DNA of 64,000 nucleotides from Dreissena polymorpha. Lineage: Eukaryota > Mollusca > Bivalvia > Myida > Dreissenidae. Shown here piece after piece: positions 23,819 to 35,001 of the stretch; positions within the stretch are counted from its first letter, which is position 1; each line of letters begins with the position of its first letter. The notes under the pieces are model-generated. The model searched no databases. It saw nothing but the letters and a program-made list of their open reading frames with translations, and had not been told where the DNA came from. The position numbers were made by a program, and so were the translations under genes. Location of the stretch: contig NC_068357.1 in NCBI RefSeq assembly GCF_020536995.1, positions 64,589,221-64,653,220 of the forward strand. Direction: 5' to 3'.

Positions 23819-25113
23819 TAGGGTTTCAAATGACTTTGCTGATCCATCATTAAAAAAGATGCATCGTCAGCAAAAAAAGTTTGCTTAATTTCCTCGTCGT
23901 TAATTGTTATTCCTCTGATCATTTTATTGGCATTTATATAATTTGATAGTATTTCTATACATAAAATAAATAAGTATGATGATAGTGGACAACCTTGTCG
24001 AACACCTTTTTCTATTTTAAAACTTCTAGAAAGGTTACCATTGTTTATAATGATACTATTTATATCTTTGTAAAATACCTTTATCCACTGAATTAGCTGT
24101 GGTCCAAAATTGAGGTGTTCAAGACAATGTGTGATAAAAGAGTGATTTAAACTATCAAATGCTTTTTCGAAGTCTGCAAAGAATAACAGTCCAGGTTTAT
24201 TGTTAATTTCAAGATATTCAATTACATCGAATAGTAATCTTACATTTTCACCTATATATCGGTCTTTCATGAAACCAGTTTGGTCATAACTTATTATTTG
24301 ATTCAAGACTTGTTTGAGGCGGTTAGCTATATACTTAGTTGCGATTTTGTAATCGATATTCAATAAACTAATTGGTCTCCAATTTGCTATGTAATCCAAG
24401 TTTTTATCAGGTTTTGGGATAAGTGTTATGATGCCCTGTTTTTGTAGACCAGTTAATTCGCCATTGTCAAAAGAATAATTTATTGATTTGGTGTAGTATT
24501 CTTTTAATGTGGGCCAAAATATTTTATAGAATTCAACAGTAAGTCCGTCAGAGCCAGGACTTTTATTATTTGCCATTCCTAATAATGCACATCCACATTC
24601 ATAATCCGTAAGTTTTCCTTCACATTTTGATTTGTTTTCTTCACTTAGTTTATTAATAGGAACTGCGAAGAAATCCGAAGCATTTTCTTCAATGCGATTT
24701 TGTTTATAAAGAGATTCAAAATAGTTTGCTTCTGCTTCTAATATTATGTCTTTATCTTTTAATATTGTGTTATCTACAATCAGTTTATGAATAGTTTTCT
24801 TTTCAGCTTTCCTTTTTTCTAGGTTGGCAAAATATGCTGAATTCTTTTCATTTCCTTCGACTTGAGTAGCTTTTGATCTTAGAATGTATCCATTAATCTT
24901 TTTGTCATATATTTGTTCTAGTTCTTGTTGTTTTGTTTTTATTTGCTGCGTTATATTTTCTGTTAAGTTAGTAGGATTACATTTTATTAAATTCTGTTCT
25001 AATTCCTTAATTTCTGCAATTAAGATTTCTTCTTCCTTTTTTGATTGTTTATTCTTTATTGAACAGTATTTTATTGTTTCATTACGGATTGTACTTTTAA
25101 TTAGTTCCCACAT
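23818..25113 (-). pseudogene. LINE ORF2 reverse transcriptase domain
   Basis: RT domain in the same frame as the endonuclease. Motifs in order: NNKSPGSDGLT, GIITLIPKPDKN, NWRPISLLNIDYKI, QTGFMKDRYIGEN, FFADFEKAFDSLNH, GVRQGCPLSSYLF and the catalytic FADD. The NWRPISLLN..YKI and GRYIGEN-type blocks place it in the L1 superfamily (L1/Tx1), not CR1 or RTE. Just after FADD, in a run of T residues, the frame shifts by one base and the sequence continues in the next frame at 23818. A single-base loss from the T run would explain this. Confidence 0.92.
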
Positions 25114-25956
25114 TGTGTTTGGATTACATTCTTTATTTAAATTTGTTATGTCGTTGATACTTTGTTTGATTTTGTTTTGGTATTCGACATCTAGTAAAAT
25201 AGAATTGTTAAGTTTAAAGTATCCTCTTCCTTTTCCTAAAAGTAAATTATCTATAGTTAACTGTACATATTAGTGATCCGTTTTATATCCAGGTTTTATG
25301 TTACATTTTGATATAAGGTTACATAAGTTATTAGATATCAAGAAAAAGTCAAGCCTTCAGAATATATGCAATTTACAGGTAGAATGCCATGTGAATTGGG
25401 GTTTGTCTGGATGTTTCATTCTCCAAATGTCACTGTGTTCATTGGTTGCCATTAATTCATTTAGAAGTTTTCTGCATTTTGTATGGGTATTAAAATTACC
25501 GTTTTTCTTATCCAGTCCTGTTAAGACGGTATTAAAATCACCACCTATTATAACATTTTTATCGGCGTTTGACAATAAATAGTTGTTAAGTTTTTGGAAA
25601 ACATATGTGTCATCTTTATTTGGCCCGTAAATGTTAATAAGTGTGATGTCAATATCTTGGATTTTGATGTCTACAGCTATTAACCTGCCATTAATTATTT
25701 CAGTGAAGTTAGATAGTTCCATGTCACTGTTGGGATGTAAAAATATCCCTACACCTTCGCTATTTGACTTACATCCACTATAAACAAAACGACCGGGCCA
25801 GTCATGTTTCCATTGTTGAAAATTTGATTCAGTTAAATGTGTCTCTTGCAACATGAATATCGAGTAATTTAAACCTTTAAGCCATTCAAACACTTGCATT
25901 CTTTTATCTTTGTTACCTAAACCCCTCACGTTCAACGTTAATATTGTAGTTTCCAT
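25114..25956 (-). pseudogene. LINE ORF2 endonuclease domain
   Basis: Apurinic-type endonuclease that nicks target DNA for reverse transcription. It starts METTILTLNVRGLGNK and shows the expected motifs in order: QETHL, GVGIFLHP, INGRLIAVD, LINIYGP and GGDFNT, then in the same frame RLDFFLIS and KTDH near the end. The frame continues into GKGRGYFKLNNSILLD, the linker typical of L1/Tx1-type elements. Two in-frame stops interrupt it, one after CKLHIF (25357-25359) and one after KTDH, so this copy cannot make one continuous ORF2 protein. Confidence 0.9.
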
Positions 25957-26418
25957 TTATGTATTGGATAGCCCATGTTAAAGCATGAATTTTTAGTCAA
26001 GTATGTATATATTTTTTTGTCAACTGTTAATTTAATAGTATGATTATCTGTGTAATTCATAGTGTATGGTTTGTCATAAAGGAATCTTAAAAGGTAGGTT
26101 AAATGTTCAAGAGTGTTATATTACTTTATTTGACTTTATAATATAGATATCAACATTTTACTTTAGTTTTTTGTCGGTTGGGTGTCGAAAGCAAAATTTG
26201 ACAAAAAACACTGGGATGATGCATCAAAAAAAATGTTTTGTTTTAAATATTATTTTTTCCTATTTCGTTATAAACATTTGTTTTATTAACGAAAAAGGAT
26301 TTGTAATTATCTTCACTATGTAGACAGATGAATAACGTTTTAAGTGGCTATGTTTTTTTCAGATACTCTTGTGTGTATATGATGAACAACTTACAAATTA
26401 ATGAAAACATAACAATAA

Positions 26419-28743
26419 TTGAGCATTATACAGATTAAGGATTTAAAAACATATTTGTCTGTGATGACTTCTGTACGCGTTGCAGTCATGTTTTAGATGT
26501 TAAATGTATTGTTATTTAAGTGTATAATAAGAGCTAGCATTTTGATTAATAAAATACAAATTTATGCATTCTATAGGCTACAAGTTTAAAAGTTATGATT
26601 GTGAAAACTGCTGTACGAAATGCATGCTTGTTTTAAATGTTACCTGTAGTTTTTAATTTTACACAGAACAAAACAAAAAAAAAAGCATTTGAAAGAACAA
26701 AAAATATACAATGATTCATACCAAAATTGAGTATGCATATGTAATATGCGTACCTTTGTCTTTCAAACAATGACACGTATAAGGTTATACATATATACAT
26801 AATTTTACAAGTTACACGTGCAGAGATATATGCAGTATAAAGGACAATAATGACAACGCCTTTTAAAATACGCATGCACAAGGAAAATTGACAATGACCT
26901 CATAATAAGTGTATATAATTATATGTTGTGTTATGTCCATAAACGTTTACACACGTGACAATTACATAACAATGTAAAATTACACAAAGAGTGCTTATAA
27001 TACAATGTGATTTTTTTTCAGGTGTTATAACGGTTTATGCCTGATCAAGTTTATGGAATATAATAACACATATACCTTATTATTTGTATATATAGTTTTC
27101 AAAAAGTATATGTATATATTGTTTGCACATGTACTATGCGTACATTTGTATTTTAAACAATGACACGTATACGGTTATACATATATAAATACATTTTCAA
27201 ACAAGTTATACATGCAGAGACATATACAGTGTAAATGACAATAATGACAACGCCTACTAACGTTCGCATGCACTAAAAAGACTGTCAATTACTTTATAAT
27301 AAGTATATATAATTATCTAGTTTTTTATGTCTATTAACGTTAACTTGTGGCAATTGCATAATGAAATTATTATTATTATCAGTTGTTATAACCGTTTATG
27401 CCTGATCAAACTTATGGAATATAATAACACATATACCTTATTATTTGTATATATAGTTTTTTTTTAAGTATATGTATATATTGTATGCACATGTAATATT
27501 CGTACCTTTGTATTTTAAACAATGACACGTATACGGTTATACATATATAAATACATTTTCAAACTATTTACACATTCAGAGACATTATACTGATTAAGGA
27601 TTTAAAACATATTTGTCTGTGATGACTACTGACTACTGTACGCGTTGCAGTCATGTTTTAGATGTTAAATGTATTGTTACTTAAGCGTATAATAAGAGCT
27701 AGCTTTTTGATTAATAAAATACAAATTTATGCATTCTATAGGCTACAAGTTTAAAAGTTATGATTGTGAAACTGTTGTACGAAATGCATGCTTGTTTTAA
27801 ATGTTACCTGTAGTTTTAAATTTTACACAGAACAAAACAGAAAAAAAGCATTTGAAAGAACAAAAAATATACACTGATTCATACTAAAATTGTGTATGCA
27901 TATGTAATATGCGTACCTTTGTCTTTCAAACAATGACACGTATAAGGTTATACATATATACATAATTTTACAAGTTACACGTGCAGAGATATATGCAGTA
28001 TAAAGGACAATAATGACAACGCCTTTTAAAATACGCATGCACAAGGAAAATTGACAATGACCTCATAATAAGTGTATATAATTATATGTTGTGTTATGTC
28101 CATAAACGTTTACACACGTGACAATTACATAACAATGTAAAATTACACAAAGAGTGCTTATAATACAATGTGATTTTTTTTCAGGTGTTATAACGGTTTA
28201 TGCCTGATCAAATTTATGAAATATAATAACACATATACCTTATTATTTGTATATATAGTTTTCAAAAAGTATATGTATATATTGTTTGCACATGTACTAT
28301 GCGTGCATTTGTATTTTAAACAATGACACGTATACGGTTATACATATATAAATACATTTTCAAACAAGTTACACATGTAGAGACATATACAGTGTAAATG
28401 ACAATAATGACAACGCCTACTAACGTGCGCATGCACTAAAAAGACTGTCAATTACTTTATAATAAGTATATATAATTATCTAGTTTTTTTATGTCTATTA
28501 ACGTTAACTTGTGGCAATTGTATAATGAAATTATTATTATTATCAGGTGTTATAACCGTTTATGCCTAATCAAACTTATGGAATATAATAACACATATAC
28601 CTTATTGTTTGTATATATAGTTTTTTTTTAAAGTATATGTATATATTGTATGCACATGTAATATTCGTACCTTTGTATTTTAAACAATGACACGTATACG
28701 GTTATACATTTATAAATACATTTTCAAACTAGTTACACATTCA
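26419..28743 (-). repeat. LINE 5' region, two 1.16-kb tandem units
   Basis: Two near-identical units of about 1163 bases (roughly 26419-27580 and 27581-28743) in the 5' part of the LINE. Each unit is built of three diverged subrepeats of about 360-410 bases. The anchor GTAATATGCG or GTACTATGCG recurs at 26741, 27131, 27493, 27904, 28293 and 28658. Short minus-strand reading frames at 26633-26881 and 27823-28044 are copies of each other created by the tandem repeat and are not taken as genes. Tandem monomers with promoter activity are known upstream of rodent L1 elements; a promoter role here is inference. Confidence 0.85.
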
Positions 28744-28920
28744 GAGACATATGCAGTATAAAGGACAATAATGACAACGCCTACTAACGTGCGCATACAC
28801 TAAAAAAGACTGTCAGTTGCTTTATAATTAATGTATGTTATTATATAGTGTTTTATGTTCATTAACGTTAACTTGTGGCAATTGCATAACAATTTTAAAG
28901 TACAAAATATTGATTATAAT

Positions 28921-29416
28921 ACAATGTAACTATAATTGTAGTGTGTTATAAAGGTTTATGGAAATTTTGTTATACTACAATGCAACTATATTTGTAATGT
29001 GTTATAAAGGTTCATGGAAAGTTTGTTATACTACATGTAGATAATAAGTATAGTTTGTGCACATCACATTTATTAATGATAAATGATTACAATGTAACTA
29101 TAATTGTAGTGTGTTATAAAGGTTTATGGAAAGTTTGTTATACTACAATGCAACTATATTTGTAATGTGTTATAAAGGTTCATGGAAAGTTTGTTATACT
29201 ACATGTAGATAATAAGTATAGTTTGTGCACATCACATTTATTAATGATAAATGATTACAATGTAACTATAATTGTAGTGTGTTATAAAGGTTTATGGAAA
29301 GTTTGTTATACTACAATGCAACTATATTTGTAATGTGTTATAAAGGTTCATGGAAAGTTTGTTATACTACATGTAGATAATAAGTATAGTTTGTATACAT
29401 CACATTTATTAATGAT
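28921..29416 (-). repeat. 168-bp tandem repeat at LINE 5' end
   Basis: Three copies with an exact 168-bp period (starts 28921, 29089, 29257). The last one ends at the LINE's 5' boundary. Each unit itself contains a two-fold duplication around TGTGTTATAAAGGTT[T/C]ATGG. Copies are almost identical. Confidence 0.9.
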
Positions 29417-30119
29417 AATGTCTCGGAATGCTTTCAGTAGTTAACATTTGACTGTCTCCATCGCTCGCTTATGAGTTCTACCATGCATACAGCTTGATTC
29501 GATTATTCTGTAAGCCATCATTAATGGCATTCACATTTGCTAGCAACAGGTGCGAAATTAAATGCGAAGAAATATTGAAGAAATCATGTCATATCTTTGC
29601 AATTTTACTAATCCGATTCAGTTATCTATAATCTTATACCATAAATGACAAATTTATCGATAATCAATAATCGTTCTCTTGCCGATAATTACTCTTCGAT
29701 CTCTCATTCAAAACTCCACGCTACGGAAAGACTTTGCGCATACAGACGACGGCGGTTATTATTGATCTGCAATACAAACATTTGAAAGAGTTTCGTCGCG
29801 CTTGAGAGGGTACGAAAGTGAACTGTGACAGGCACTGGAAAGGACTTACATACATACATGTTTTAAGTCAGCGTCGAAAACACAAATTGTTGTGATATAC
29901 AAGTTTGACGACGGAAAGGTAATTTTATTTATAAATATGTTTTTGAAATGTATGTAAGAGTGTATTGTGTATTAAAATAAAGTTAGGTTAACAAATAACG
30001 TTATAATTTTATACATATAATACCAATAGTACACCCTGTGTGTTGCCGTATTCATTGTTTATTGTGGAATGAGACTGTTACTTAATTATGCATATACGCG
30101 TTGTGTTCATTGTTCGAGG

Positions 30120-30301
30120 TTTAGGCTAATCAGGGTCGACACTTTCTGCCTAGACTTGAGTTGTGTTAAGAAGAGACTACTCATATGTATACAATTTCCA
30201 TAAAAGATGAAAGCGTCATCTCTGATTAGCCGGTGTAGACTGTGCCTGCTCATCTGGGGTGACACTTCACGCACATAACTCGAGCTCTTTTTTCCCAGAA
30301 C
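30120..30301. mobile_element. Palindromic MITE, 5'-truncated
   Basis: Lacks the left hairpin start. Shows GGCTAATCAGGGTCGACACT, CATCTCTGATTAGCCGGTG and the terminal TTTTTTCCCAGAACA. Confidence 0.7.
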
Positions 30302-30383
30302 AATACGGCCGCTTTAATCACCGCGAATGCAATGAAGAATGTCCGTGTTAGTTGCTTTAATACAATTACAGTGGAAAATATTG

Positions 30384-30471
30384 TCACGGATAAGCATGTG
30401 GTGTGTACGCAGGCTTATACGGGACGACACTATGCACATGCGTTAAACCCTGTTTTCCCAGAAAGAGACTC
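30384..30471. mobile_element. Palindromic MITE, half copy
   Basis: Only the right half remains: CACGGATAAGCATGTGGTG, ACGGGACGACACTATGCACA and a CCCTGTTTTCCCAGAA end. Confidence 0.65.
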
Positions 30472-30738
30472 AAACAAGGCTTTAACAATGCCTTTTACTG
30501 CTACTCAATACTCCGATAACTGTGCAAATATAAAGGGACGTTTTTTTTCATAATTCAACACACAACAAATCTCATTTTCTACAAGTATTCCTCAAATATT
30601 TAAACAACTTGATGTCGTCGTATGTAAGTAGGTTAAATAAATGCCCTGAGCAAGCAAACGAAAATGGTTTGTTTATTCACAACTTCGCCGGATTTATATT
30701 TGTACCATTAATATGAATCAATTTTTTCATTTTAGAAA

Positions 30739-30843
30739 ATGTATACTACCACGAGAGTAAAGAAACCAATTGTCATTGTGACTGGTAATAAAAACAAACT
30801 ATCCGAATTTAAGCAAATGCTTGGAGATGACTTTCCATGTGAG
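30739..30843 (+). CDS. ITPA: ITPA exon 1: inosine triphosphate pyrophosphatase
   Basis: First coding exon (residues 1-35) of ITPase, the cytosolic Ham1-family enzyme that hydrolyses ITP, dITP and XTP to monophosphates plus pyrophosphate and so keeps deaminated purines out of nucleic acids. It shows the N-terminal signature VIVTGNKNKLSEFKQMLGD, equivalent to human VFVTGNAKKLEEVVQILGD. Donor GTAAAT follows the Glu codon. The ATG is preceded three bases upstream by TTTTAG, an acceptor-like site, so a non-coding 5' exon is likely. A candidate is the region ending at a donor at 29919 (AAAG/GTAATT). Confidence 0.92.
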
Positions 30844-31400
30844 GTAAATATTCTATGCTGCTTCTATTTAGTGCAATATTTTAAGAAGTACACATTTCTT
30901 TCATTTCTCCAACTATTTACATGTATATATATCACCTTAAGAACATTGAACGAACAAATAGCAGTATGTCGTAGAATTGGTCATATGCAAAACAAAAACA
31001 AAATACTCCGCCCTTCTGTTGTATTTGTCCTAAGTTGATTTATAAGGTTAAAAAATATTATGCAATATAAAGGATTATGTGATTTTGTTTACCCCTAATA
31101 ATTTGCCGACTCTTTTTTGAATGACAAGTTGCGATTGTTTAATAACACAATGCATAAACACGGACTATAGATGACAATATACGCTCCGTGGCATAAATAA
31201 TCATTTTTATATTTGATATCGCAGAATATATACGATTATAAACAAGCATTTTTAACACAGTTGGCAACATTTGGTCCTAAAGCACGTATAGACTTTTTTA
31301 AATTAAATCTAGGAGCCCTTTACAGACCAGTGGACACAAAGCTTATAGGATAATTGCATGAATGGATTTACATTGATGCTATTATCGATTACCCCGTCAG

Positions 31401-31593
31401 GTTGTCAGTCAAGATGTAGATTTACCTGAATATCAAGGTGAACCCGAGGACATTGCTCGCAGCAAGTGTGAGCTGGCCGCCCAAACCATCAAAGGACCAT
31501 GTCTCACTGAGGACACCAGTCTGTGTTTCAATGCCCTTGGAGGCATGCCTGGCCCGTACATCAAATGGTTCTTGAAGCCACTTGGACCTGCAG
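31401..31593 (+). CDS. ITPA: ITPA exon 2: inosine triphosphate pyrophosphatase
   Basis: Residues 36-99 plus one base of codon 100, between acceptor CCCCGTCAG and donor GTGATA. It carries DLPEYQGEP, which includes the conserved metal-binding region glutamate, and [21 protein letters not shown], the most conserved block of animal ITPases. These match human [11 protein letters not shown] and [21 protein letters not shown] almost residue for residue. The 557-base intron before it (30844-31400) shows nothing notable. Confidence 0.95.
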
Positions 31594-33490
31594 GTGATAC
31601 TACTACTTTCTTGTAATTTAACTAGGGCCATAACAGCCCGTTTGATTTCTTAACGACTGTGCACAAACCATGAGGTGCGTAAGGTTAAAAGGCAATATAC
31701 CAATTTATATTTTATGGGTAAAAGTAGTTTTAAAGTGAGTGTAAGCCATTTTTTTAAACAGGAATACGTTGTAATAATCATTGCCATTCTTGGATAACGA
31801 TGCATATTTCTCGGTCCTTAAAGACATAACGAAACTTACGACATATATTTTTAAAAGTAAAAATACACCTGAAAACCAAAAATTACCTTATAGTTTCTTT
31901 ACACAAGCCATCAAGTAGATACATTTTCAAATTTCTAAAGATCTAAGATATTTAGTGTAAGTTATGACAGTATTATTTTGCAAGTCCTTAAATCAGTACA
32001 ATACGATTCTAGTATACCTGAAAATACATTAAGACGTTCATTATCTTATGACTTGAAAAAACAAACATGCGTCTGGCGCATAGTTAAGTGTAGAATCTAC
32101 AAAATCATCGAATATTGCACAACACGTCTTTGTACTGATATAATTTTGTCTTTTAAATATTTACCAATTATGAACTCGTTATTTGAAGAACATTTGCCTG
32201 TCAGTAAAAGTCGAGATAAATAAATTAATGAACATTTTGTATCGGTTCTCTGGTTATTTGCAAACCGTAATTTAGTTTTCCATTTACCTCAAAACACCTC
32301 GTGTTACAATAAATTGCTTAAATATTTAAGAGTGTTTGTATTTATTGGGGAGTTTGCCTAAATTCACCATATAAAAAAGTAAAACAAAAAAAACACAATA
32401 TTAAACAGCTCAATACCAGCATTTGGATAAGTTTGTAAAAACATTTATAAATCTTCTATGTATTGAGCCACTAGAAAGAGAGATAACATCCCTTGTCTTA
32501 ACATGCTTAACACCGGTCTTTAAATGCAGATACATATATTTTGTTTACTGATTTTCAAAACTTTACCACGTATATCAGAATAAAATTATATGAACCAAAG
32601 TTCATTTCGATATGTATTATCAAAACATTTGTATATTAATAAATGCTAAATAAAGCCGTTTATTGATATTTAAATAATATTGATTTAAAAACAATAAGGA
32701 AACTATGGCATTCGTGGTGGAAAAATCGAAAACCAAATTGCGCATCTAAAATAAGGTTGTCTTTTTAACAAAACGACTTGATTCTATCATTCCATATAGT
32801 GGTAAATAACTTAAAAAAACAACTTAATTTATACCTCTGTAATAAGCATTACAACTACCATCACTTTTTCTGAACAGTTGAATAAAAGTTCCATTTTCTA
32901 CCAGCCAAATTTACCGGGGAAAAAACAACAAGAAGCTTATATCGCGTTAAACTATTTACAAATAAGGGATGAGAAAATATCATTTAATACACATTCTATG
33001 TCCTAAAACTGATTACGTTTTGATAGTTTGATTGGCTCCTGAACGTCATTAATCGATGTTGGAAAACCAAATTCGTAATTATAGTTGATATCTGCATCAA
33101 AATTTTGGTTCGCAAACAAATGTACCGTTGGGTTCTTGAAAAATATCCTATTCTAAGAATCCATCAGAATCATCCAAAGATAGAGTTGTCGACGTGATGT
33201 TTTTCTGCTTGTTACAATATTTGAAAAAGCAATCCGTAGATTTACTATTTTACAAGTTTTCGATACACATTTTCTACTAACTAATTCTCTTTTTATTTTA
33301 TTTTATTTTTAATCTTGTATACAATCGCTTTCGTATTATGCATACTAAGCAAAAGAGGAACGAGCGAAATAAAACGAATAGTAACAGATTTGAAAATAAT
33401 TGTTCAGCGACATCTTTCAAGTGGCATGCACACTAAATGGTCATTAACAAAAACGCTTAACCAAATCTGATTTGTATTGATCCTGTTTAA

Positions 33491-33997
33491 AGGGATCTTT
33501 TCACGCTTTGGTAAATTGACAAAATTGAAAAAAGTTGTTTCAATTCGCAAATTTTCGTTTTAGTTATGATATTTGTGAGGAAACAGTAATACTGAACATT
33601 TACCATGGTCTAATATAGCCATTATATGCATCTTTTGACGATTTTAAAACCTAAAAATTATAAAGCGTTGCAACGCGAAACGATTGAATAATTTGGAGAG
33701 TTCTGTTTTTGTCGTTAAATTTTGTGAAACTACGAAGATTGCTTTTATAAGGTATAAAATACAACAACTAGTGTAATCGGCGGAATAGCTCAGTAAGCTA
33801 AAGCGTTTTTACTTCAGGACTCTGGCAGGACTCCAGGGGTCACTGGTTCGAAACCTGGTCCGGGCAATGTTCTTTTCCTTTTTTTAATTTTATTCTTGAT
33901 TTTTTACTAGAGCTTTTACGATCCAATGTTTACATTTATCGATATAAAGCATTTAATGAATAAGTTAAAAAATGCCAAAATCTGTGAAAAGGCCCCT
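33491..33997 (+). mobile_element. TTAA-flanked MITE with tRNA-like core
   Basis: A 507-bp element flanked on both sides by TTAA (33487-33490 and 33998-34001). Its terminal inverted repeats start AGGGATCTTTTCAC on the left and, read on the minus strand, AGGGGCCTTTTCAC on the right. It encodes no transposase. TTAA target duplications are typical of piggyBac and some Kolobok-type transposons, so a non-autonomous relative of one of these is the inference. A tRNA-like segment sits inside at 33778-33866. Confidence 0.8.
33778..33866 (+). other. tRNA-like sequence inside MITE
   Basis: It reads like a degraded tRNA: an A-box-like TAGCTCAGTAAGC near 33786 and a perfect B-box GGTTCGAAACC at 33845-33855, followed by TCCGGGCA. 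The 5' acceptor strand (CGGCGGA) pairs only partly with the 3' strand, and the middle resembles a long variable arm with a possible CAG anticodon (Leu type). I therefore call it a tRNA-derived internal polymerase III promoter rather than a working tRNA gene. Confidence 0.6.
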
Positions 33998-34696
33998 TTA
34001 AAGGTTGCCTTCCTTCTCTCATACTTGCATAGTAGCAAAAACCAAAACGTGTCTCATTGACTGTGCTTGTAGATACACTTTTTCATATTTTAATTATTTC
34101 GTAGTTCTACTTCGTCAGGTCGTCCTTTGATTTTCTACTGACGTAACAACAAATCTTGGTTTGCTGAATACTTGATAGCCAAGCGACTGCTAGAAACTTG
34201 GCCCGAGCCTTTCTCCATGAGTTCCGTATCAACAACTTTTTATCGGGAAACACCATGGAGTTCGCTTACTTAAGACTTCTCATAATCACAACCTTCCGCC
34301 GGGCATGCCTCAAATGCTGACCTTTTTTCGGCTTATACCTTTGCTATCTGTAAACATATCGCTATTTTGTTCATTATGTTATCCTTACGTTTATCGGTAC
34401 CCATAACACTGCACACAATTCACTTATCTTATACATTACGCAATATGTATTATAGACACGAAAAATATAATGATTTACCTTTACCTAAAAAATATAGCAT
34501 GAATGTCCAAAAATACATCCCAATAAGACATACACCATATATAATATAGATCATATAGAATTAATACATGTTTACCTGGTTATACCATAACTGTAAAAAC
34601 GGACCATGCATTCTTAGTTTTCTCGCCATATTCAAACCAAAAACTGGAGGTTTGAAGCATATAAAACTACAATAAATTCCCATCATTCTGTTTCAG

Positions 34697-35001
34697 GTCT
34701 ACACAAGATGTTGACAGGATTTGAGGACAAGACTGCAGAAGCTGTATGCATATTTGCGTATTCCTCTGGTGAACCCAATTCAGATATCCAGCTGTTTGTG
34801 GGTAGAACCACAGGAACAATAGTTGAACCCAGGGGACCAACAAACTTTGGGTGGGACCCTTGTTTTCAGCCTGACGGCTTCGACCAGACATATGCTGAGA
34901 TATCGAAGGATCAGAAAAATACCATCTCACACAGGGGCAAGGCAATGCAGGCCTTCAAAGACTTCATAATGAAACAGAGTGGTTCTGGAAACAGAAAATG
35001 A
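34697..35001 (+). CDS. ITPA: ITPA exon 3: inosine triphosphate pyrophosphatase
   Basis: Last coding exon (residues 100-200, TGA stop) after acceptor CTGTTTCAG. Key motifs are GFEDKTAEAVC, the base-specificity block FGWDPCFQPDG at residues 150-160 (human F149-D152 equivalent) and SHR at 177-179 (human S176-R178). The total is 200 residues against 194 in human, with no frameshift or missing signature, so the enzyme should be active. The unusual tail QSGSGNRK is lineage-specific. ATTAAA sequences at 35152 and 35159 are candidate poly(A) signals. Confidence 0.95.

Larger units (their letters stand above)
29419..30735 (+). other. Region upstream of ITPA
   Basis: The first about 90 bases continue the degenerate satellite cut by the LINE. 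The rest holds the likely ITPA promoter and 5' UTR: GC-richer DNA around 29700-29830 and a donor-like AAAG/GTAATT at 29919, paired with an acceptor at 30735. Two eroded pieces of the palindromic MITE family follow. The promoter position is inference; no TATA box was identified with confidence. Confidence 0.4.
31594..34696 (+). other. ITPA intron 2
   Basis: A 3.1-kb AT-rich intron, bounded by GTGATA and TTTCAG. It contains the TTAA-flanked MITE at 33491-33997. Outside that element no coding potential or other recognisable repeat was seen. Confidence 0.85.

Noticed and set aside
26633-28044. Duplicated minus-strand frame starting MCMRILKGVVIIV (two copies)
   Set aside because: The two copies lie in tandem units of the LINE 5' region and end differently. 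The hydrophobic composition follows from AT-rich DNA, and no domain is visible.
33778-33866. Functional tRNA gene
   Set aside because: The acceptor stem is poorly paired and the sequence is embedded in a transposon. Kept only as a tRNA-like element.
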